Assembly (NCBI GenBank): GCA_964468205.1
Contig: CAYXVG010000050.1
Location: forward strand, 1 to 53,662
Reading direction: 5' to 3'
DNA length: 53,662 nt
DNA from: CAWELS01 sp964468205
Lineage (GTDB): Bacteria > Acidobacteriota > Terriglobia > Bryobacterales > Bryobacteraceae
This document shows, in pieces, positions 44,587 through 53,632 of this stretch (position 1 is its first letter; each line of letters begins with the position of its first letter). The position numbers and the translations under genes were made by a program. Below the pieces are notes generated by a model, which did no database searches, was not told where the DNA came from, and worked only from the letters and a program-made list of their open reading frames with translations.

Positions 44587-46599
44587 ATGACGCGGATAAT
44601 GCTGTCTGTTTTGGCCGCGGGCCTGTTGACGCTGTGCCCGGCTCAAGATAACGACGCCGGGTTCCAGTCCCAGGCGAGGTTCATCAACGAAGAGGCCGCG
44701 ATACGCTTTGGCGAAAGCATCGAGATTGGGTCGGCGGAGTGGGAAGCTCCGCGGCAAGTGGTTGTGGATTCACACATGGAGTGGAGGATCCGGTTCACCG
44801 TGGGCCGCGCCGGGATGAAAACCGGCGGAGCTCTCCGGTTGGCGACCGCTCACGATTTCGCGTGGGACTTGTGGGGCGGCACCCGGCTTCAAACCGTGGT
44901 CCCGAACGCGGAAAACTACCTCACCTTCCGAGCCTCTACCGGAGCCGAACTGAAGTGGACCTACTACGGAGTAGGTGGGGTACGGGATACCTTCGGTTCC
45001 TTCCACCCGTGGCAGAACATGAACGAGTTCCGTCTGGCGGGACCCGCGCTACAGGCCGGCGATTGGATTGAAGTCGTAATCGGCGACCGTTCCGGTGGGT
45101 CCCCTGGGGTGCGGGTCCAACCGATGGACGAAGAGAAGTTTGTGCAGAAGGTCTATGTGGACCCTTATGGTGACGGCGTTTTCCTGCCGCTGCGCGAGCA
45201 TCCGCACGTGCGCGTGATCGCTACGGGCCCGAAAGAAATGCAGGTGATTGCGCCAACGGATTGGGTGGCCGGGGAACCTGGTTGGGTAAACGTTTGGTTT
45301 GATGACGGGCTTGCCAACCCCGCCGATTTCAGGGGCGAGGTTGTCTTTGAGTCGGACCATAACGCGGTGAAGCTGCCCGGCCGGTATCGCTTTGCGGAAT
45401 CGGATCGCGGCGTCCGGCGCTTCGAAGGGATTGTGTTCGAACGGGCCGGCACATACCGCATTCGAGCCCGCGACCTCGAAGGGAGCCTGCAGGCGGAGAG
45501 CAACCCGATTATCGTGCGGGATCAGGCTCCCGAAGAGACGCTTTTCTGGGGAGACATCCACACGCACACCGGGTATTCGGACGGCCGCGGCACTCCGGCG
45601 GAGATGTATGACTTCGGAAGGCGTGTTTCCGCGCTGGATTTCTGCTCCGTAACCGACCACGCGTTCACGGTTACGCCGGAGAGTTGGAAAGACATTGCGG
45701 ACACGACGAACCAGTTCAACGAGCCTGGCCGGTACGTGACGTTTCTTGCCTACGAGTGGAGCGGGCCGTCCAACGTCGGCGGCGATCATAACGTCTACAC
45801 TTCCGGAGATTGGATGCCGATCATCCGGAGCGCGAACGGCTACAGCTATGAGAATCTTCGGATGTATCACGGACCCGAGGATGACGTCAATTGGCATGCC
45901 GGACACGTCGAACACTTGTTCAAGTTGCTGGCCAAGCTGTATCGGAACGAGAACATCCTGGCCATTCCCCACTTTGGTGGCCGCCCTGGCAACCCGCAGT
46001 GGCACAACCCAAGAATCCAGCGCCAGATTGAGATCTTCTCCGACCACCGGCGATCAGAGGACTGGACTTCCACGTTTCTCGAAAAGGGCTATCGGATTGG
46101 GGTGATGGCGTCCACGGACAATCACTCAACCAACGCGGGGTACGGAGTGCGCCGGGAGTGGGTGGAACGCGGCGAGGAGGGCGAGGTGTTCTCACGCGTG
46201 AGCCCGGCCGAGCGCGGCACCTCGCTGATTGCAGCGTACGCCCCGAAACTGACGCGCCGCGACGTGTTCCAGGCGATTTATCACCGGGCCACCTACGCGA
46301 CGACGGGTTCCCGGATTGTTCTGCGGTTCAACGTGAACGGAATGATCATGGGAGGCGAGGGCAAAGTGAGCGGCAAGCCGCGAATCAGCGCCTGGGCCGA
46401 GGGGACAGCGCCGGTGAAGCTTCTACGAATCGTTAAGAACGGAAAGGTGATTCATTCAGTTGCGCCGGGCGGCCGTACGGCGAAGCTGGAATTCGCGGAT
46501 GCAAGCGGGGAGTACGAGAAGGCCTACTACTACGTGGACCTGGTGCAAGATGATGGCGAGAAGGCGGTTTCGAGCCCGGTGTGGGTGAACTGGGACTGA
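44587..46599 (+). CDS. Exported DUF3604/PHP-type metal-dependent protein
   Basis: A 670-residue protein with a Sec signal (MLSVLAAGLLTLCPAQ). After ~310 residues of beta-rich sequence comes a PHP-like domain beginning FWGDIHTHTGYSDGRGTP and continuing with DFCSVTDHAF, ILAIPHFGGRPG and GVMASTDNHS. These are the His/Asp clusters that bind metals in DUF3604 proteins. A small beta domain follows (TAPVKLLRIVKNGKVI). ATG 44587 is chosen because the signal peptide starts there and a -10-like hexamer sits 7 bp upstream. DUF3604 proteins are common in Acidobacteriota and Planctomycetes, but their reaction is not established. Its stop abuts the stop of the converging racemase-like gene. Confidence 0.88.
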   Translation: MTRIMLSVLAAGLLTLCPAQDNDAGFQSQARFINEEAAIRFGESIEIGSAEWEAPRQVVVDSHMEWRIRFTVGRAGMKTGGALRLATAHDFAWDLWGGTRLQTVVPNAENYLTFRASTGAELKWTYYGVGGVRDTFGSFHPWQNMNEFRLAGPALQAGDWIEVVIGDRSGGSPGVRVQPMDEEKFVQKVYVDPYGDGVFLPLREHPHVRVIATGPKEMQVIAPTDWVAGEPGWVNVWFDDGLANPADFRGEVVFESDHNAVKLPGRYRFAESDRGVRRFEGIVFERAGTYRIRARDLEGSLQAESNPIIVRDQAPEETLFWGDIHTHTGYSDGRGTPAEMYDFGRRVSALDFCSVTDHAFTVTPESWKDIADTTNQFNEPGRYVTFLAYEWSGPSNVGGDHNVYTSGDWMPIIRSANGYSYENLRMYHGPEDDVNWHAGHVEHLFKLLAKLYRNENILAIPHFGGRPGNPQWHNPRIQRQIEIFSDHRRSEDWTSTFLEKGYRIGVMASTDNHSTNAGYGVRREWVERGEEGEVFSRVSPAERGTSLIAAYAPKLTRRDVFQAIYHRATYATTGSRIVLRFNVNGMIMGGEGKVSGKPRISAWAEGTAPVKLLRIVKNGKVIHSVAPGGRTAKLEFADASGEYEKAYYYVDLVQDDGEKAVSSPVWVNWD

Positions 46600-47271
46600 C
46601 TAGACAACGGGCTGAATCTCTAACCGGGTAGCGGCCGCGGCCAGGGCGGTTTGCGGGCTGGTTAGGACCCGGGACCGGATTTCTGGATCGATTGCGGCGA
46701 CCGCCCGGGCCATCGAGGCCTGCGCGAGGATGATCACATCGGCAGCGGCAGCGGCTCGGGCCGCGGCTTCGGCGATGAGCCGGTCATGTTCGTTGAGGCA
46801 GCCGGCCGCCAGGGCTTCGAGAGCACCGGCGATGAGGACCTCGACGATCTCCGGGGGCTGAATGGAGGACCGGGCCGCCTTCAACAGGCCCTCACGTGTC
46901 GGGACGGCCGTGGAGGGATTGGTGACAAGAACCGCGATCCGCCTTCCGCGGCGCACGGCTTCGGCAAACATCGCCTCGTCAATCTTTAGCACCGGCAAGC
47001 TGAACCGGCCGTGAATCTCGTCGACGCACGGCGACAAGGTGGAGCAGGTGACGAGAACCGCGCCGGCGCCGGCGCTGCCGCTCGCCGCGACGTGCGCGGC
47101 GAGGCGGTCCGAGTCCTCCGCGGCCAAACGGCCGCGCGCCCTTATTCGCGCCAGAAGCGGTTCGTCCACGGTGTGCAAGCACGTCACCCCGGGTAGCGCG
47201 TCGCGGGCCAGCACATCGAAAGTCTCCGCCAGCGAAGCCAGCGTGTGAACGAAGGCGAGAGTTTTGGACAC
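46600..47271 (-). CDS. Aspartate/glutamate racemase superfamily protein
   Basis: A 223-residue protein of the Asp/Glu/hydantoin racemase fold. The first active-site cysteine is in VLVTCSTLSPCVDE. The second half shows VIILAQASMARAVA where a cysteine would be expected in typical racemases; Ala/Ser at that place occurs in a subgroup whose activity is unclear. There is no signal peptide. GTG 47271 is the start, 6 bp after a -10-like TATACT, so leaderless translation is likely. It is divergent from the GH2 gene over 41 bp. Racemase activity should not be assumed because the second cysteine is missing. Confidence 0.8.
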   Translation of the reverse strand: MSKTLAFVHTLASLAETFDVLARDALPGVTCLHTVDEPLLARIRARGRLAAEDSDRLAAHVAASGSAGAGAVLVTCSTLSPCVDEIHGRFSLPVLKIDEAMFAEAVRRGRRIAVLVTNPSTAVPTREGLLKAARSSIQPPEIVEVLIAGALEALAAGCLNEHDRLIAEAAARAAAAADVIILAQASMARAVAAIDPEIRSRVLTSPQTALAAAATRLEIQPVV

Positions 47272-47312
47272 GGAAGTAGTATAGCCCCGGCGCAGATTAT
47301 CATGTTACGGAT
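47272..47312. promoter_or_regulatory. 41-bp divergent promoter region
   Basis: On the minus strand TATACT (47278-47283) lies 6 bp before the GTG of the racemase-like gene. On the plus strand TATCAT (47298-47303) lies 9 bp before the ATG of the GH2 gene. There is no room for conventional leaders with ribosome binding sites, so both mRNAs are probably leaderless or nearly so. Confidence 0.45.
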
Positions 47313-49391
47313 ATGGGAACGCGGAATCAGACCAGACGGACTTTCCTGACGAAGGCCGGCGCGGCGGGAGCGGCAGCCACCGCGCCGGTTACCTTCGCAG
47401 CAGAAAAGCCGATGCAATCACCGGCGTGGACATACGCGGAAAGCTTGAATGGAAGGTGGCAGTTTCGATTCGATAAAGAAACAGGGTGGAGAGAGGTACA
47501 GGTTCCGCATACCTGGAATATCGAGCCTCAACACGCTGAATACTGGGGTGCGGCGTGGTATCGGCGCGAATTCCATGCGCCGGCGGAATGGGCCGGACAG
47601 TGGGTCCGGCTGGAATTCGAATCGGTGTACCACACGGCGGAGGTCCGGCTGAACGGTCAACTCGTGGGGACTCATGAGCGAAAGGGCTACACGGCGTTCG
47701 AGTTCGACGTGACGCCGATGCTGCGGTTTGGCGAAAGCAACGTGCTGGAGGTGAAGACCGACAACACCTTTCGCGACGATATGCTGCCGCGCGAGCGGTC
47801 CTATGACTGGGTGGCCGATGGCGGCATCACGCGGCCGGTAAACCTGTATGTGACCCCGGGTATCTTCATCGAGCGGGTCTTCGTTGACGCGGAGCCCGAT
47901 CTCAAAGAAAACGAGGCCGAAGTTCGCGTGCAGGTGGCCGTCCGGAATACCACCGGAAAGGCGGTCAACGTGGGGCTCCAATGCTCGGTATTCGAGGACG
48001 AGATAGGGCCGCGCTCGGCTGATTTCGGCACTCAGGAAGCCGTTCGCCTGAGTCCCGGAGAGAACCGGTGGATCAGTGTGCCCACCGTTCGGTTCGGCGG
48101 CCCCAAGCTCTGGCACTTCGATCACCCCAATCTGTACCGTCTCACCATCATGGCTATCGCTGATGGCGAGCCGGTGCACCAGGAGCAAGAAACATTTGGA
48201 ATTCGCAAGATCGAGGCGAGGGACCAAGGATTCTGGCTGAACGGCGAGCGAGTGTGGCTGATGGGCGTTGAACGGATGGGTGGCAGTAATCCGGAATACG
48301 GGATGGCCGAGCCGCAAAGCTGGTTGGTCCATGACCACAACGACATGAAGGAGTTGAACTGCGTCTACACGCGGGTCCACTGGCAGCAGGACAAGCGGAC
48401 GCTCGACTACTGCGACCGCCACGGCATTCTGATGCAGACTGAAGTTCCGAGTTGGGGGCCGAGTACGTTTCGCGATCTCACGCCGGATACGGAACAGGCG
48501 ATTCAACAGAACGGCCTTGAGCAATTACGCGAGATGATCGGCCGCGAGCGCAACCACCCGTGTATCTTCTCGTGGGGACTCTGCAACGAGGTGGACGGTC
48601 AGAACCCTGCCTCGAAGAGGTTTGTGCGCCGGATGGCGGAAGAGGCGCGGAAGCTTGATGCAGGCCGCCTGCTCACCTATGCCTCGAACTCGCTCCAGAG
48701 GGGCGACATCACGCAAGACGTCGCCGGAGAACTCGACTACATCATGTGGAACGAGTACTACGAGAGTTGGATGGGACAGGACGTTCCGGCGATGGAGGCG
48801 AATCTGAAGCGGATCCACGAGGCGTTCCCCCAACTGCCCGTCGTGATCTCAGAGTATGGTTACTGCGAGTGCCGGCCGGAGCACGATGGCGGAGATCGGA
48901 AGCGCATCGAAATCCTGGATGAGCACGACAAGGTCTTTCGGAGATATAACTGGGTGGCGGGGACGATCTTCTTCGACTACAACGACTACCGCACGCACAT
49001 TGGCGACAAGGGCATTGGTCCGCTCAAGCAGCGGGTTCATGGTGTTGTGGACGTCTACGGGAATCGCAAACCGTCTTTCGCCGAACTGCGGACGGAGTCC
49101 AGCCCGGTGGAGCGTCTGGAGGCTTCCGCATCAGGCAACGAAGTGACAGCGCGTATTGTGACGCGCCGGCGGCTGCCTGCTTATACCCTCCGAAGTTACA
49201 GATTGCGCTGGATTGTCTTCGGATTCGGAGACCTTCCGATGGAGGCGGGGGAAGTGCGGCTTCCGGACTTGAATCCCGGTGTGGAGGAGGTCGTGAAGTT
49301 CGGGTTCACCCTGGAGATGGCCCGGCGGGTGCAACTCGACGTCATGCGCCCCACCGGATTCTCCGCCGCGGCTGCGAGGATAGGGCTGTGA
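47313..49391 (+). CDS. Tat-exported GH2 glycoside hydrolase
   Basis: A 692-residue glycosidase (beta-galactosidase/beta-glucuronidase/beta-mannosidase class). A twin-arginine signal (NQTRRTFLTKAGAAGAAA) is followed by the GH2 sugar-binding jelly roll (SLNGRWQFRFD, AAWYRREFHAPAEW), the immunoglobulin-like domain and the TIM barrel. Catalytic residues are the acid/base Glu426 in GLCNEVDGQ and the nucleophile Glu514 in VISEYGYCEC. The usual GVNRHE motif reads GVERMGG, so substrate preference may be shifted. It lies upstream of two sulfatase genes on the same strand, consistent with breakdown of a sulfated glycan. The exact sugar is not readable. Confidence 0.92.
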   Translation: MGTRNQTRRTFLTKAGAAGAAATAPVTFAAEKPMQSPAWTYAESLNGRWQFRFDKETGWREVQVPHTWNIEPQHAEYWGAAWYRREFHAPAEWAGQWVRLEFESVYHTAEVRLNGQLVGTHERKGYTAFEFDVTPMLRFGESNVLEVKTDNTFRDDMLPRERSYDWVADGGITRPVNLYVTPGIFIERVFVDAEPDLKENEAEVRVQVAVRNTTGKAVNVGLQCSVFEDEIGPRSADFGTQEAVRLSPGENRWISVPTVRFGGPKLWHFDHPNLYRLTIMAIADGEPVHQEQETFGIRKIEARDQGFWLNGERVWLMGVERMGGSNPEYGMAEPQSWLVHDHNDMKELNCVYTRVHWQQDKRTLDYCDRHGILMQTEVPSWGPSTFRDLTPDTEQAIQQNGLEQLREMIGRERNHPCIFSWGLCNEVDGQNPASKRFVRRMAEEARKLDAGRLLTYASNSLQRGDITQDVAGELDYIMWNEYYESWMGQDVPAMEANLKRIHEAFPQLPVVISEYGYCECRPEHDGGDRKRIEILDEHDKVFRRYNWVAGTIFFDYNDYRTHIGDKGIGPLKQRVHGVVDVYGNRKPSFAELRTESSPVERLEASASGNEVTARIVTRRRLPAYTLRSYRLRWIVFGFGDLPMEAGEVRLPDLNPGVEEVVKFGFTLEMARRVQLDVMRPTGFSAAAARIGL

Positions 49392-49462
49392 CCCATGGCT
49401 TGGCGCCGCTGGCAGTCAGTCGAAGTGGCGGAACCTTCGCTCTTCGTGATAAGTAGGAGACG

Positions 49463-50983
49463 ATGTTCGTAACCGGCCCGTCACGCATCTACGCGCTTCC
49501 CATGGTTGTCGCGCTCGCCCTATTTGCCACTTTTCTGCAAAGTTGTCAGGAAGCCGAGCCTCTCAGGCAACCCAACATTCTGATACTAATGTCAGACAAC
49601 CATTCGTGGAACCACCTCGGATGCTACGGAGATACGGTGCTCCGAACACCGAATATCGACAAACTCGCCGGGAGCGGCGTCCGCTTTTCGAACGCATATT
49701 GTCCATCGCCTTCCTGTACTCCAGCCCGGGCCGCAATGCTGACTGGCCAGGAGGTTTGGCGGCTGGAGGAAGGCGCGAACCTGTGGGGAACCCTTCCAGC
49801 CAAGTTCACTGTCTATCCGGACCTGCTCGAGGAGGCCGGCTATCTGGTGGGATATGAGGGCAAAGGCTGGGGGCCGGGCAATTACGAAGAAGGCGGCTGG
49901 GGGAGGAATCCGGCCGGCGACAGATACAATTCTTTTGAGGAGTTCTACAACGAGCGGGAGCGCGGCCAGCCTTTCTGCTACTGGTTCAGTTCCCGCGACC
50001 CGCACCGTCCCTTTCGGGAGGACGGCGGCAAGAAGGCCGGCATCGACCCGGCGAAGGTGGAGGTGCCTCCTTATTTGCCGGATCATCCCGACGTGCGAGA
50101 AGACATCACCGACTACTACGCTGAGATTGAAGGTTTTGACCGCGACGTGGCCGGATTCCTTCAGCTACTTGGCGAAGTGGGCCAAGTCGAGAACACCGTC
50201 ATTATCGTCGCCAGCGACAACGGCTGGCAGATGCCGCGAGGACTAGCGAACCTGTACGACGCCGGTACCCGGATTCCCCTGATTATCGCCATGCCGGAGC
50301 GCTTCCCGGGGGGCAGGGTGGTTGACGATTTCGTCAGTCTCACAGATTTCGCGCCCACGTTTCTCGAATTGGCCGGCGTGGCCCGCCCCGCAGACATGAC
50401 CGCAAATAGCCTCGTCCCGATATTGGAGTCTGACCGGTCGGGTCTGATCGATTCCGATCGGGATTTCGTCGTCCTGGCGCGGGAACGCCACGCTTACGTC
50501 CGGCAGAATGGAGCAGGATACCCCGGGCGCGCCATTCGGACCGCGGAATATCTCTACATTCGCAACTATGAGCCGGATCGCTGGCCGGCCGGCGACCCGC
50601 CGCTCTTCGGAGACGTTGACGCGCATATGCTTCACTATCCCTCTCTCACAAAGATGTACATGCTGCTCCACCGCGACGATCCATCGGTGAAACCTCTCTA
50701 TGAGCTTGCGTTCGAGAAGAGGCCGGCCGAAGAGTTGTACTACATGCCGGAAGACCCATACCAGATGCGCAACGTGGCCGGCGAGCCAGCGCATCAGGAT
50801 GCGAAGGCGGAACTTGCCGGCCAATTGTCGGATTACCTGAAACAAACTGGCGACCCGCGAGAAACGGGTGGAGAGATGAAGTGGGTGGACGCGGAGTACT
50901 TCGCCACAAAAGACAAACGGCCCCGTCCCAGCCAGGACGCAATCGAAGCCTTGGGCTTGAAGGACGAGTACAGCTACGAATAG
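49463..50983 (+). CDS. Sulfatase (family S1), lipoprotein
   Basis: A 506-residue sulfatase with lipobox LQSC (Cys28). The metal strand is PNILILMSDNHSWNHLGCYG. The formylglycine site is CTPAR with Cys85. Later motifs include GYEGKGWGPGNYEEGG, FSSRDPHRPF and IIVASDNGWQMP. The sequence before ATG 49463 (TAAGTAGGAGACG) can be read as a close ribosome binding site or as a -10-like hexamer 7 bp upstream, so the mode of initiation is ambiguous. It lies between the GH2 gene and another sulfatase. The unusual GYEGKGW in place of GKWHLG suggests a distinct S1 subfamily. The substrate is unknown. Confidence 0.9.
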   Translation: MFVTGPSRIYALPMVVALALFATFLQSCQEAEPLRQPNILILMSDNHSWNHLGCYGDTVLRTPNIDKLAGSGVRFSNAYCPSPSCTPARAAMLTGQEVWRLEEGANLWGTLPAKFTVYPDLLEEAGYLVGYEGKGWGPGNYEEGGWGRNPAGDRYNSFEEFYNERERGQPFCYWFSSRDPHRPFREDGGKKAGIDPAKVEVPPYLPDHPDVREDITDYYAEIEGFDRDVAGFLQLLGEVGQVENTVIIVASDNGWQMPRGLANLYDAGTRIPLIIAMPERFPGGRVVDDFVSLTDFAPTFLELAGVARPADMTANSLVPILESDRSGLIDSDRDFVVLARERHAYVRQNGAGYPGRAIRTAEYLYIRNYEPDRWPAGDPPLFGDVDAHMLHYPSLTKMYMLLHRDDPSVKPLYELAFEKRPAEELYYMPEDPYQMRNVAGEPAHQDAKAELAGQLSDYLKQTGDPRETGGEMKWVDAEYFATKDKRPRPSQDAIEALGLKDEYSYE

Positions 50984-51059
50984 CGCGGACCGCGGTCCTG
51001 CCGGTTGTTTCTACGTGAAGCCTCAGGCTTGTGAAAAGTGAAGCAGAGGAATCAGAGTG

Positions 51060-52946
51060 ATGAGATTCGCAGTTACTGTTTTCGTGTTTGTCGCGCTCAC
51101 AGGTTGTCAACCTTCGGCCGAGCCGCGGCCGAACATCGTCTGGATCGTCGCAGAGGATATCAGCCCGGCTTGGGGCGCTTATGGCGATGAGTTGGCGACA
51201 ACGCCAAACATCGACGCCCTGGCAGCAGAAGGCGTTGTGTACCGGAACGCCTTCGCTAATGCGCCGATCTGCGCTCCGGCCCGGTCCACCCTGATCACCG
51301 GGATGCACGCGGCGGCACTGGGGACTGAACACTTACGATCGGAGATTCCGCGCACGCCGGGCATCGGTACGTTCCCGGAATACCTCCGGGAAGCAGGCTA
51401 CTTCGTCACCAACAACACGAAGACTGACTACAATTTCGATCCCACGGGCATCTGGGACTACTGGAAGAACGATGAGTTCCCATGGCGGCAGCGGCCGGAG
51501 GGCAAGCCGTTTTTTAGCATGCTGAACTACGGGATGACCCACGAAGGACCGAGCAATCGGCCGGAACGGTATGATGCCGCCGTAGCCGACTTGCCACGTG
51601 AGCTCTTCCATGACCCAGAGCAGATGAAGGTCCCGGCGCTCTACCCCGACACGCCAGAGTTCCGCAAACAGTGGGCCCGGATTTACGACCTGATTACCGT
51701 CTTTGACCGCAAGGTGGGAGAGATTCTCTTCAACCTCGAGAGTGACGGATTGCGAGACGACACGATCGTGTTCGTCTTCGGGGATCACGGGATGGGTATG
51801 CCCGGCTATAAGCGCTGGATGACTGACGCGGGCATGCGGGTTCCGCTGGTTATTTATGCCCCGGAGAAATACCGGCGGCTGCTCTCAAACGGGCCGGGTG
51901 AGGTTAACACGGAGCTGGTAAGTTTCGTTGATTTCGCGCCGGCGGTGCTGAGCCTAGCCGGGGCGCCGCTTCCGGCACATATGCAGGGACGGGCGTTCCT
52001 CGGTGAGACACGAAGCGAGCCGCCGGATTTCGTCTTCGGCTACCGGGGGCGGGCGGACGACATGTACGAGGTTTCGAGGGCCGTTCACACGGGCCGCTAC
52101 GTCTACGTCCGGCACTACATGCCGTACCTGCCCTATATTCAGCCGGGGCGGATTTTCGACGACACAAAAACTTCTTTTCGCGAGCTGCGCCGGCTGCACA
52201 ACGCTGGAGAGTTGCCGCCTCATGCGGAGCGGATGTGGCATTCGAAACCGGTGGAGGAACTATATGACCTCGAAAACGATCCACACGAGTTCCGCAATCT
52301 GGCCGGCTCGCCCGAGCAGCAGGAGCGAAAGCGGGAAATGCATGAACTTTTGACCCAAGCGATGGTAGAGATCCACGATATCGGCATCCTACTGGAACCA
52401 GAAATGATGATCCGCTCAGAGGGCTCTTCGCCATATGAGATTGCACGGGATCCCGAGAAATATGACGTGACGGCGACGGTGCAGGCCGCCGAGCTAGTTG
52501 GATCGGATGATATCGACCTGCTGATCTCGAAGCTCGGCGACAGCGATAGTGCCGTCCGGTTCTGGGCCGTGCAGGCGCTCATTCAGGCCGGAGCCAAATC
52601 GGCGCGGGCAATTGCTGAATTGCGGCAGGCTCTAGAAGACGAATCGCCCATCGTCGCCGTAGCGGCTGCAGAGGCGCTCTGCCGAGCCGGGCGGTGCGAA
52701 CCGGCAATTCCAACACTGAAGAAGTGGGTACTGGACGAGCGCCCGGCCACTGCACTTTACGCGGCGCGGACGATTCAACTTGTCGGTAAATCCGGCTGCG
52801 CCCTCGTGCCAACCATGCAGGAGGTGATCGCCGCCAAGAGTGATCCGAACACCAGCAGCGGGTACAGAGACTTCAACTACGCGGCGTTTACTGGCTGGGC
52901 GCTGGAAGTAACCCTCAAGAATTGCGGGGCTCCCACACGCCGCTAA
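51060..52946 (+). CDS. Sulfatase with C-terminal HEAT-like repeats, lipoprotein
   Basis: A 628-residue sulfatase with lipobox TGC (Cys16). The core has IVWIVAEDISPAWGAYG, the formylglycine site CAPAR (Cys71), FFSMLNYGMTHEGP, and the distal metal site VFVFGDHGMGMPGYKRW. After ~470 residues there are HEAT-like helical repeats (SKLGDSDSAVRFWAVQALI, ALEDESPIVAVAAAEALCRA), an arrangement known from some planctomycete-type sulfatases. ATG 51060 is chosen over the GTG one codon upstream; AGAGGA lies ~9 nt upstream. The repeats may hold partner proteins or glycans. It is the last of three same-strand glycan-degradation genes. Confidence 0.9.
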   Translation: MRFAVTVFVFVALTGCQPSAEPRPNIVWIVAEDISPAWGAYGDELATTPNIDALAAEGVVYRNAFANAPICAPARSTLITGMHAAALGTEHLRSEIPRTPGIGTFPEYLREAGYFVTNNTKTDYNFDPTGIWDYWKNDEFPWRQRPEGKPFFSMLNYGMTHEGPSNRPERYDAAVADLPRELFHDPEQMKVPALYPDTPEFRKQWARIYDLITVFDRKVGEILFNLESDGLRDDTIVFVFGDHGMGMPGYKRWMTDAGMRVPLVIYAPEKYRRLLSNGPGEVNTELVSFVDFAPAVLSLAGAPLPAHMQGRAFLGETRSEPPDFVFGYRGRADDMYEVSRAVHTGRYVYVRHYMPYLPYIQPGRIFDDTKTSFRELRRLHNAGELPPHAERMWHSKPVEELYDLENDPHEFRNLAGSPEQQERKREMHELLTQAMVEIHDIGILLEPEMMIRSEGSSPYEIARDPEKYDVTATVQAAELVGSDDIDLLISKLGDSDSAVRFWAVQALIQAGAKSARAIAELRQALEDESPIVAVAAAEALCRAGRCEPAIPTLKKWVLDERPATALYAARTIQLVGKSGCALVPTMQEVIAAKSDPNTSSGYRDFNYAAFTGWALEVTLKNCGAPTRR

Positions 52947-53296
52947 CATCCTGATTGAAAAGGCCAGTGATCTGGAACAGCGAATGGCATTGAGACTGGT
53001 CTCGCAAATCCGGGGCATGTCCGAGGCTGCAACGAGAAGCGTCACACCGGAATCACAGCGACGGTCTCCTCTCTCCGGGCTACTGGGACTAGCCTACAAT
53101 TCTGTTAAAAAATAGTATGTTTATGGGATTGTTCGAGAATACAACTGTAACTAGACTTCAGGGAGGGGAGTTGTATTTCCGGCCATCCAGGTGGTGGTCG
53201 GGAGGCAGCTCGTGGGAGATGTCGGCCAATCTTGCAGCGGACCAATTCTGAACGGGACGATGCGAAAAATCCACTGCCGCTCTCCGGAGGGTGGTT
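52947..53296. other. Intergenic region, A/T-rich promoter-like segment
   Basis: No confident gene. A plus-strand frame of 43 codons from ATG 52984 (MALRLVSQIRGMSEAATR) ends at 53115; it is too short to support without homologs. The stretch 53096-53165 is much more A/T-rich than its surroundings and may contain the promoter for the small exported protein that follows, whose ribosome binding site is at 53286-53290. Confidence 0.35.
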
Positions 53297-53632
53297 ATGA
53301 AGTACTCCGCATTGGGGGTATTTGTTCTTCTCGCCATCGCGCTCCTCGCGGGGCCTGGTGCGATGGCACAAACCGCGCAGCTTACGGGTAGGGTGACCGA
53401 TAGTACAGATGCGGTGATTCCCGGCACGAGTATCCGGGTTATCAACGAGGCCACTGCCGCTGTTCGCGAAGTGACAACCAACGAGGTGGGCTACTACACC
53501 GTGTCTTTGCTCCCGCCGGGCAACTACCGGATCGAGGTGGAGGCGGTGGGATTCCGGCCGTATGTTCAAAGCGGTATCACGCTTGCCGTGGACCAGCGGG
53601 CCGAAATCAACTTAGGGCGGCCGCAAGAATAG
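53297..53632 (+). CDS. Stand-alone carboxypeptidase-regulatory-like domain (truncated TonB receptor?)
   Basis: A 111-residue exported protein. The signal peptide (MKYSALGVFVLLAIALLAGP) is followed by one carboxypeptidase-regulatory-like domain: LTGRVTDSTDAVIPGTSIRV, then GYYTVSLLPPGNYRIEVEAV and GITLAVDQRAEINLG. In large acidobacterial TonB receptors this domain continues into a plug and barrel. Here the frame ends with GRPQE and TAG just where the plug linker should begin. The other frames after the stop do not continue the expected sequence in the 30 bases that remain. GGAGG at 53286-53290 sits 6 nt before ATG 53297. It may be a truncated receptor, a recent disruption, or a genuine one-domain protein. 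Confidence 0.75.
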   Translation: MKYSALGVFVLLAIALLAGPGAMAQTAQLTGRVTDSTDAVIPGTSIRVINEATAAVREVTTNEVGYYTVSLLPPGNYRIEVEAVGFRPYVQSGITLAVDQRAEINLGRPQE

